From: Sarcomyxa edulis
Taxonomy: Eukaryota > Basidiomycota > Agaricomycetes > Agaricales > Mycenaceae
Reading direction: 5' to 3'
Assembly (NCBI GenBank): GCA_009761415.1
Contig: QUOL01000004.1
Location: 310,001-374,000, forward strand
DNA: 64,000 bases
The translations under genes and the position numbers were made by a program. Positions 56,865-64,000 of this stretch are shown here, one piece after another (positions within the stretch are counted from its first letter, which is position 1; each line of letters opens with the position of its first letter). The notes under the pieces are model-generated. The model did not search any database. It was not told where the DNA came from and saw only the letters and a program-made list of their open reading frames with translations.

Positions 56865-57503
56865 TCACGAAGGTACGTTATAAATCTCCACCCCACCCTT
56901 CGTCAAAGGACCATGAGGATCCCGGAGCCCCTCTTGTATACGCCTGAAAGCTTCTCGTGCACATGCAGTATTCCTCTCGCACAAAGGTTGTGCCAAGATG
57001 ATGACCGAAGGTGTCGGGGCCGCTAATGTGACCATCGGCATCCCGAATATACATCCAGCGGGCTTGTGGCAATAAAGACAATGATATGTGCGCGCTGCGA
57101 GGATATCGGGTTCGCGGAGATCAATGATATCTTGTAGGAATTTGGAGGTGACTTCCTTGGGTGCGCTGGGAAGACAGTAGTCGGCTGGAATATCCTCAAC
57201 GAAGACGGTATCTGGTTCTCCCTGCATCATGTACTTCAACTCGAGTTTGTACATAGCTGGGGAGGCTGATGAGGCTGCTGTATCGTTTTGTGAACCGGCT
57301 CGAAGAGGCGGGGCAGGCGCAAGATTATTGTTCTTGCGCACTTCACGAAGACGTTTGAGGCTGAACGCCCAGGTAGGATGAGAGGCTTTGAGGTAATCAT
57401 AGATCTTCTGCAGACCGATTTGGTCGCCTTGTGCATTTTGGACTTCGAGGATCGATTCGAGAAGAGTTTTATCGTCGGGAACGATGACAGAGGAGGTCGA
57501 CAT
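56865..57503 (-). CDS. Hypothetical protein with Cys-rich segment
   Basis: A single 212-codon frame starts at an ATG. A helical N-terminus (TLLESILEVQNAQGDQIGLQ, ASHPTWAFSLKRLREVRKNN) resembles a small helical-bundle module. A proline/alanine linker and the segment LELKYMMQGEPDTVFVEDIP follow. The C-terminal part is AARTYHCLYCHKPAGCIFG with a later LCERNTACAREAFRRIQ, giving five or six Cys and a His that could bind zinc in a MYND-like pattern. I do not recognise a named family. Divergent from the serine/threonine dehydratase with 178 bp between starts. Confidence 0.65.
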   Translation of the reverse strand: MSTSSVIVPDDKTLLESILEVQNAQGDQIGLQKIYDYLKASHPTWAFSLKRLREVRKNNNLAPAPPLRAGSQNDTAASSASPAMYKLELKYMMQGEPDTVFVEDIPADYCLPSAPKEVTSKFLQDIIDLREPDILAARTYHCLYCHKPAGCIFGMPMVTLAAPTPSVIILAQPLCERNTACAREAFRRIQEGLRDPHGPLTKGGVEIYNVPS

Positions 57504-57681
57504 GGTGGGTAGCTGAGAGGGGACTGGGAGTCAAGGACGCGTTTTATCTCTGCCGATTTCGGAAATAAGAGAACGCGTGAGGTCACAGGCTGTGACTCGC
57601 TTAGATCAGGCGGGAAAAACCATGACTCGCCGTCACTCGGTCACTCGGATCGATGAGCAATCCTTCAAGTTGCTCCTGATC

Positions 57682-59049
57682 ATGCCCAATCTCTGGCAGG
57701 AAACCCCTCTCATAAAGTCCAGTTATATCTCAGAGACTCTCAATTGCTCTGCCTATCTCAAGCTTGAAGTACGTTTCGATTTTAGCGGCCTTTCTTCTTG
57801 CCGTGTCATAAGATCAGATTAGAACCTCCATCCCTCTCACTCCTTCAAATATCGCGGAATATCACTCTTTATCCAACGGAACATAGAGAAACACGGCCCC
57901 GATGTGCATATCGTCATTGCGTCTGGAGGAAACGCTGGACTAGCTGCCGCGTGTGCTGCGAATGCCCTCCAAGTCCGATGCACGGTTTACCTTCCAGAAG
58001 GTGCAGCGCAAAGGACCATCGACCTCTTGAGAAACCAAAAGGCAGATGTGGTCGTGGCAGGCAAGTTCTACCTCCAGGCTCTGGAGAAGGCAAGGGAAGT
58101 AGTCCAGAAAGAGACCAACGCGTGAGTACTGCGTGTTTTCCGCGTTGATGACCACAAAAGCAATTGACCTGAGTGTTTAGTGTCATGGTGCCTGCATACG
58201 ATGACCCTGTCGTATGGGAAGGTCACAGTTCTATGATTGCTGAGATTGCGGCCCGAATACCCAAGAAACCCGATGCGATATTTTGCAGCGTCGGCGGGGC
58301 AGGGTTGTTGGGAGGGATTATTGTGGGTTGTAAGAACGTGGGTTGGGATGATAGTAAGCATACCTCCTTCTTCTTTTGCAACAACTTTGACGAACCGAAC
58401 AGTACCCGTCATCGCACTCGCAACGATCGGATCCAATTGTTTCTACCACTCCATGTCTCTCAACCCGGGAAAGTTCAACAGTGTCAGCAAACAACTGCCA
58501 GATGGGATTGATTTGATTCGCGATGACGCAAACGGAGTTTTCCTGGCCCATCTCAACTCATTTTCTTCCCGAGCATCTGGATCTTTGGGTGCATCATCTC
58601 CCTCGCCTGCAATTGTGAAGATGGCACTCGAACGGAAGGGTGGTGTCGTTTGTGTAAGTGTACCCGATGAATTGAGTATGCAGGCTGCGGTGCAATTTGC
58701 TGGTACGTCGTGTCAATATCAATCGAATATCCTATGGAAGAGTAATATGAATGGTTTGACGATCACAGATGATCACAAAATGCTTGTCGAACTCGCGTGT
58801 TCAACAACATTGACCGCTGCGTACAAACCGTCATTATTCGCGAAAGTCGTGCCTTCCGACGTAAACTCGGATGGACCAGGTCCAAAGACACCCAAAACCA
58901 TCGTATTCATTGTATGTGGCGGATTCAAGACATCCTTGAAGGACATGGACGAGTATGAGAGGATTGTCGAGACCGATCTTCTGAACCAGGTAGATGACTC
59001 TTGGGAGGTTTTAGTTGACGGACAAAGCGTGCGCGTAGCTAAACAATAG
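57682..59049 (+). CDS. L-serine/threonine dehydratase, PLP-dependent
   Basis: Catabolic serine or threonine ammonia-lyases of the CHA1 type turn L-Ser into pyruvate or L-Thr into 2-oxobutyrate. The start MPNLWQETPLIKSSYISETL is followed after an intron by the PLP lysine motif HPSHSFKYRGIS. VIASGGNAGLAAACAANALQ, VYLPEGAAQRTIDLL, DDPVVWEGHSSMIAEIAARI and the Gly-rich phosphate loop CSVGGAGLLGGIIVG come next. CSTTLTAAYKPSLFAK and TIVFIVCGGFKTSLKDMDEY close the fold. Introns are GT-AG. No regulatory ACT domain is present, consistent with the small catabolic form. Confidence 0.93.
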
Positions 59050-59192
59050 AGCGTCGATGTGGAAAACATGATAATGATACAATGCGATATGATAGAATGA
59101 ATGCGCCCCTGTATTCCAGCGACTTCAGTACTTTAAGCAAACGGGTTCCAGTCGAATAGAACTCACCTCTCGGAGAGACAGAGCAATGGCTC

Positions 59193-59575
59193 TCATAGTT
59201 GTGATTTTTGCTCCTCCCGTTCCCGTTCCAGTTTCCTTGCTTGTCTCTCAGCCTTTCTTCGAGCGAGCTCTTCTCGTATACCACCAGGGTTCGTGGGGAT
59301 GTGCTGAATGGGTGATTAGCTGGTCAGTTTGATCCAGTCATTGGAAAACGCGAGTATATTGTACTTGGTTGGTCCTTTCTTCAGAAGGAAACAGCTTTTC
59401 TCTGTACTAAATTCGGAGAGCGAAGTTTGCACAAGTGAGTATTTGGGACGGGAGTGTTGCGTACGGGTAAGACGTTTTCTCTATACCATGCTGGATCACC
59501 GAAGTGCACCAGCGCAGCAATGGGCACGAAGAGATATAACGCAAACTTGAAGACTTCGAGGTTGGGTCCTGCCAT
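59193..59575 (-). CDS. PET100: Cytochrome c oxidase assembly factor PET100
   Basis: PET100 is a small inner-membrane chaperone for complex IV assembly. Three exons (59575-59465, 59406-59365, 59303-59193) give 87 aa. The sequence starts MAGPNLEVFKFALYLFVPIA, with a single membrane helix, then ALVHFGDPAWYRENVLPYRE, KLFPSEERTNQHIPTNPGGI and a highly charged tail REELARRKAERQARKLERER. These match the family well. Short exons make it easy to overlook. Confidence 0.93.
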
Positions 59576-59811
59576 CGCAAGGTTGAGGGAAAGACTCAAA
59601 ACGAGCTCGAAGCAGGCCCTCGGGAACTTCCGCATGCTCTTATGATCAGGCCAATGAAGACGGAGGTATGTATGCACAACCCTCATGTTACAACGTTTCT
59701 CAAAGAATACTACACAAAATGTCCGACAGAACTCGATAGAGTACATGTACAACTCCAATCCCTTCCAATCCTACAACCTATCTTTATTCTTCTCCAAGAT
59801 GCGGCGCCCGT

Positions 59812-62299
59812 TTAGCAAGTCTTCGAGTATGTTCCCGAGTAAGAGTGTCCTGAGCCCTTTTCAAGTCTACCCTCCCTCAAATCATGCGTAGTTCCTTGGT
59901 GGTTTCCCATCATGTTCAATGCATGCGTGGTCGAGTCTTTCTCCATCAGGCCTTCAGTTATTTCCATCTAGATATGCAACGATCATAAAACTCGTGAATA
60001 AATTGCTTCATAACGAAAAGACACTGAGACTTACAAGATCAGAGACGAGCCGATCAATGAGCTAAAGAGATGATGGTGAGTTCCTGGCAGAGATTCGAGA
60101 GAGAAATTGACGGTGCATACCACTTCCGTCATATTTTCACGAACGACCACACGCAAGATCTCGATTTTCTGGAGATCTGGTGCCAACTCGTAATTGGGGA
60201 CGATCCTGGATGGATATGAGGATTCAACATGGTGACAAAATGACCAAAGAGCGAAGGAATAGTACACACCAACCCTTCACACGAAGGAGAGTCTGGATCC
60301 ACTTTTGTTCCACTTCAGGGTGCTTTTGTCTGAAGCTGTCGGAGAAGCGGAATGAAACAACCGGGAGACCTGGGACGTAAGTCTGGAGAGTTTTATGGCA
60401 TCAATTCTCTGGGCTTCAAGGACTTGTACGAATCACCGGCGTACCTCGATATCTTCTTCGTTGACGGTCATTCCGACTGCTTGTTTGGCTTTCCCGGCCA
60501 AATCAACCACGGAAACAGGACGGTGTATGTCACTGAGGACCTCGTAGTATCCGCTTCCCTCCAAAGCTCTGCTTAACGTCCTTGCGTTCTTGAGATCGGA
60601 CAACGCCACATCTCGATACCCTTTGAAGCCAAGATGAACGAAATTGAAGTATTGAGCGATGATTGGGGCAGCGGGACGGCTGAAGTTTAGGGAGAAGGAG
60701 TACTCGACTGAGCCCAGATAGTGAAGTTCGAATATAAGGTCTTTGGGAAGGAATTCTTTCGAACGCCAGATCACCCAACCGACACCAACATACTATAATC
60801 AAAATTGTTGAGAATTTGAAGAGTGCAAGATGGAACGGTGATTGCATACCGAAAGGCCGAATTTATGACCACTAGTGTTGATGGAGACGACACGAGGAAG
60901 CGTGAAGTCCCACTGGAGTTTCGGCTGTGGATCAAGACGTCAGTAAGCTGGACGGTCTATCGTGTGCCTGAACAAAGCTCACAGTCGCGAACGGGGCTAT
61001 AAATGCTCCTGATGCACCGTCAACTACAAATAGATTTTTCAGTAAGGGGCAGCCGCGGTGAGCAATCGGAATTACCATGAATGGGTACAGAATTTCCGGT
61101 CTTTGCCTCGTATTCATCGAGCAGATCTGACATCTCCTTCACGGGCTCGTAGTGGCCTGTATAGGTGGAACCCAAAATCACGAAGACACCAACTACATAG
61201 GAAGCACCACGAGGTCAGCGGAGATATACAAACATAGCAATTTTAGACATACTGGTATTCTCGTCGATGTACTCCATAGCTTTCTTGGGATCAAGCCTGT
61301 AGTTGCTTTCGACGGAGATCGGGACGAGTCTACACTCAACCTCGAAGTAGCGTGCAAATTTCTCCAAAGCCACTTGAGCATTGGCGCCCATGACGATGTT
61401 AGGGCCAGGTTCGTGGATACTCTTGCCTGCCGCTTTGCGTTTTGCCTGCCAGATACGTTTCATAGCAAGCCCTCCTAGCTGGATAGCCTCAGAAGACCCA
61501 GTGGTTGCAGTCCCGATGGCCTGCTTGGATGAAGGAGCATTCCAGAGATCGGCAAGAATCGAGATGCCTGGTCAGAAGTATTAGTCGTTGTTAATATTAG
61601 TTATCATTCAGGCATAACGCACAACGCGTGTGCAAAATTTCTGAGAATTGTATGTTAGCCTATGTTCAGAATACATCTGCAAAGAAGACTCACGGGTCAT
61701 GGGATATTCATCCTGGTCGATCAGATTTTTGGACATGTTTTCCATCATCCTGCAACAGATGAGTCGTTATCAAGGATAGGAAGCCATAAAAAGCATACAA
61801 TTTGTCGGCAGGAGCAGGCATCCAAGTATGAACGAATGATGCGAGATTCAAAGTCGGTGTACCATCTGACTGCGGTTCAGTACAAGCAAACACTGAACGA
61901 TTGCGAGAATTCTCACCGAGGGTAAGCTCATCGTGAACAAGCTGATACGCAGATTCCGCGTCTACACCCTAAAAGATCGCATGGATGAGATCATGGGGGG
62001 AAGAGAACGTTGGTGTAGGTGTTACCTTGGATGCGAGACGATATTTGGGAATCGGCTCTGTGCCGTAGCGCGCACCGTACGAATGAGACATGGTATCAGG
62101 GTCAGACTTGGTAAGAGCACGATAGTGGCTTTTCTTGTCCTGTGGTCAAGCACGTCAGATGATTTGTGAAGTTAAAGGACGCGAAAGGCATACCAAGGCA
62201 TCGTGGACGAGGTGGTCGGCGTTGATGTGCTATGAGGCCGATATGGTCAGCATGAAACATGAGTGAGATCGGAGGATGGTATACCTTTGAGAGAGACAT
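59812..62299 (-). CDS. GAD1: Glutamate decarboxylase
   Basis: GAD converts L-glutamate to GABA and CO2 with PLP, feeding the GABA shunt and stress responses. The ATG at 62299 begins MSLSK. The frame continues through about ten introns. Landmarks are [106 protein letters not shown] [16 protein letters not shown], the Lys motif [11 protein letters not shown] and [20 protein letters not shown]. The C-terminal exon starts [12 protein letters not shown] and is rich in His and Gly. Divergent from the isochorismatase-like gene with 265 bp between starts. Confidence 0.94.
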
Positions 62300-62564
62300 G
62301 ATGGTAAGAGGGAAAGATGGGAATGAGGACCATGGTGACGCGTCGAGAACTTATAGAAAACCAGGAGCAGGAAATTGGGCCATATCATATTTTTGTGTTA
62401 TTTTTGATCATCCGTTATGTCATCGCTATTTCTGTACTGGAGCTATAAATAGCATCACCTACATCGTCCGGACCCGCTCCTCCAATTGCAAGTTCGTCGG
62501 CTGCGTACGTACTTCCAGCATACTTCCAGCGTACTTCTTCATTGCGAACCACTAGAATAGAACC
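62300..62564. promoter_or_regulatory. Bidirectional promoter, GAD1 / isochorismatase-like gene
   Basis: 265 bp between divergent start codons. A GCTATAAATAGC stretch at about 62441-62452 contains a good TATA-box match and is a palindrome, so it could serve either strand. Confidence 0.55.
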
Positions 62565-63306
62565 ATGCCTTCGCGTCCGTATAGTTGGCCACACAATGGC
62601 TCATTCTCACCCAAGGACACTGCTCTTGTAATTATCGATATGCAGAATGATTGCGAGTCACCAGATCTCTCAAGCCAAACCACCGTGTATTTCTGACGTT
62701 TTATATCTAGTTTGCGCGCCTGGAGGTTATCTTGATCAACAAGGATACGACCTCGCGTCCTCGCAGGCCGCTATTCCTCACATAAAGACGTTATTGGATA
62801 CCTTCCGTCTCGCAGGATTTCCTATATTCCATACCAGAGAAGGACACAGATCAGATCTTTCCGATCTCTCAACTAGAGAGCTTTTTCGATCCCGGAATAA
62901 CCCCAGTGGGTTAGGCATCGGAGACCAAGGTCCACTAGGACGGCTACTCATCAGAGGGGAGATTGGTCATGATATCATACCTGAGTTATACCCTTTGCCC
63001 GGAGAGCCAGTGATCGACAAACCCGGAAAATCCGCCTTCACATACACCGATTTTGAGCTCCTGCTCAAGGTCAGAAACGTCCGCAATATCGTCATCTGTG
63101 GGCTCACCACCGATGTCTGCGTGAGTTCGACGATGAGGGAGGCAAACGACCGTGGATACGATTGCTTACTCGTCTCTAATGCGTGTGGGGCCACTGTCGG
63201 AGAGCTACACAATGCCGCAGTACAGATGATGGAAACGGAGGGAGGAATATTTGGAGCAACGGTGGATACGGCTGCAGAAGTGGTGAAAATGACTGGGAGT
63301 GCCTGA
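62565..63306 (+). CDS. Isochorismatase-family cysteine hydrolase
   Basis: This fold includes biuret and ureidoacrylate amidohydrolases and nicotinamidases. Two exons (62565-62652 and 62711-63306) give 227 aa. The catalytic triad is visible: Asp in ALVIIDMQNDFCAPGGYL (residue 25), Lys in DKPGKSAFTYTDFELLL, and the nucleophilic Cys in ICGLTTDVCVSSTMREA. SNACGATVGELHNAAVQMME follows. The FHTREGHRSDLSDLSTREL region resembles biuret hydrolase or RutB-type enzymes rather than nicotinamidase. The intron at 62653-62710 has GC (GCGAGT) and AG borders. Only that splice joins QND to FCAPGGYL in frame. Confidence 0.88.
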
Positions 63307-63508
63307 AATGATTAGGCGATGGGATGTACTTGCAGTACGATGTACGACGACCTCAACAAATTCATTACGGCGAAAGGAGACACATGTGCAGCCATACATC
63401 GGTGATGCTACTAACCGGGTATTCCTTCGAAACCTGATACAACGGTGTCGTTCATATGCCACATTCATTAACATAAACTACCGTACGTACTTAAAAAAAG
63501 TTCTATAA
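63307..63508. other. Convergent spacer
   Basis: Contains the 3' ends of the isochorismatase-like and NmrA-like genes. No other feature seen. Confidence 0.4.
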
Positions 63509-64000
63509 TCATAAATTGTGGAATTCCTTGATGGAGATCCAACGATGGCCTTCCCATAGGTGGTTTGAACTCCCAGCCGCATTCTCACCCTCAAGCTCTT
63601 TGTTGGCCACGACGTCCCAACCAGAGCTACCACAACCCGCGGCGACTAACGGCATCATAACGTTCAGATGAGCGGCATGCGGACCGGGCATCTCATCCAC
63701 AAATGCCATCGGTGCTCGGTCTCCGTACATCTCGCCAATTTCCAGCAAGGTTTTACGGTCTCCCTGGATTCGGAATATAGAGTTTTCGAGTCGAGATGGG
63801 GGAAGGGTCGTCAAGACATGGGCAACAAATCCTGTAGAATGAAGCCAGTCAGAATGACTTGTGGCGGATCCGGGACGATAAGACGCTCACCAGCCATGTC
63901 AGCAATGCATGTCCATGAGATAGGCCTGTCACCCGGTCCTAAAATATTGACCTTGCCGTTATCGACTATCGCCAATATCGCTGGAAGCCAATCGGTCCAA
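63509..64000 (-). CDS. NmrA-like NAD(P)-binding protein, partial at window edge
   Basis: Only the C-terminal part lies in the window; the 5' end is beyond position 64000. The last two exons read WTDWLPAILAIVDNGKVNIL, GPGDRPISWTCIADMAGFVA, HVLTTLPPSRLENSIFRIQG and DRKTLLEIGEMYGDRAP, to a stop at 63509. The GPGDRPISWT and IADMAGFVAHVL features match fungal NmrA-like/isoflavone-reductase-like proteins. These are redox-sensing regulators or reductases with a Rossmann fold. The nucleotide-binding N-terminus is not available to check. Confidence 0.75.

Noticed and set aside
1..64000. tRNA, rRNA, CRISPR or phage features
   Set aside because: No cloverleaf-type sequence with GGTTCGA-type arms, no rRNA blocks and no direct-repeat spacer arrays were seen. 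The gene structure is plainly fungal nuclear.

Overview
The window is eukaryotic nuclear DNA from a basidiomycete fungus, most likely a mushroom-forming Agaricomycete. The genes are dense (about 30 convincing protein genes in 64 kb, both strands) and cut by many short introns of about 45-65 nt with GT-AG borders. Proteins read directly from the spliced frames match conserved fungal families. I saw no bacterial operon structure, CRISPR array, rRNA or recognisable tRNA.

Layout, left to right. 0.6-4.5 kb: a Mog1-type Ran factor (-) with a 723-bp non-autonomous hAT element inserted just upstream of its start codon, then NDC80 (+). 5.9-8.3 kb: a TmpA-like membrane protein (+). 8.7-14.8 kb: an ERI1-like exonuclease (-), CMS1 (+), mitochondrial ribosomal protein mL60 (-) and SF3A1 (+). 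15.0-21.7 kb: a Ser-rich hypothetical protein (-), a tail-anchored UBC6/UBE2J E2 (-), mitoribosomal mS37/MRP10 (+), a NYN-domain protein (+) and a mitochondrial TACO1/YebC factor (-). 21.9-30.1 kb: a SulP sulfate permease (-) and an SMG6/EST1 endonuclease (-). 30.6-39.3 kb, all minus: a possible decayed gene, an unknown 215-aa protein, a mitochondrial SDR, an NTF2/SnoaL-like protein, the WD40 protein STRAP, a DOMON/cytochrome b561 protein and nucleoside diphosphate kinase. 39.5 kb: QCR7 (+). 40-42 kb: gene-free DNA with a diverged tandem repeat. 42-45 kb: transketolase (-). 46-49.8 kb: two tandem monocarboxylate-transporter paralogues (+). 49.9-59.6 kb: GH31 alpha-xylosidase (-), a GPI-type secreted protein (-), a TPR protein (-), an unknown Cys-containing protein (-), serine/threonine dehydratase (+) and PET100 (-). 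59.8-64 kb: glutamate decarboxylase (-), an isochorismatase-fold hydrolase (+) and a NmrA-like reductase cut by the right edge (-).

This is mostly a housekeeping region. Two themes recur: mitochondrial biogenesis (mL60, mS37, TACO1, QCR7, PET100) and RNA metabolism (SF3A1, CMS1, ERI1-like, SMG6, NYN protein). Many pairs are divergent with only 100-270 bp between start codons, suggesting shared promoters. I found no biosynthetic cluster or defence island. The most unusual features are the hAT insertion with an intact 8-bp target duplication, a 6-nt microexon in STRAP, three GC-AG introns in two genes, the tandem repeat, and several lineage-type genes of unknown function. Exon coordinates come from reading splice signals by eye. 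Where all exons are listed, their summed length is a multiple of three.
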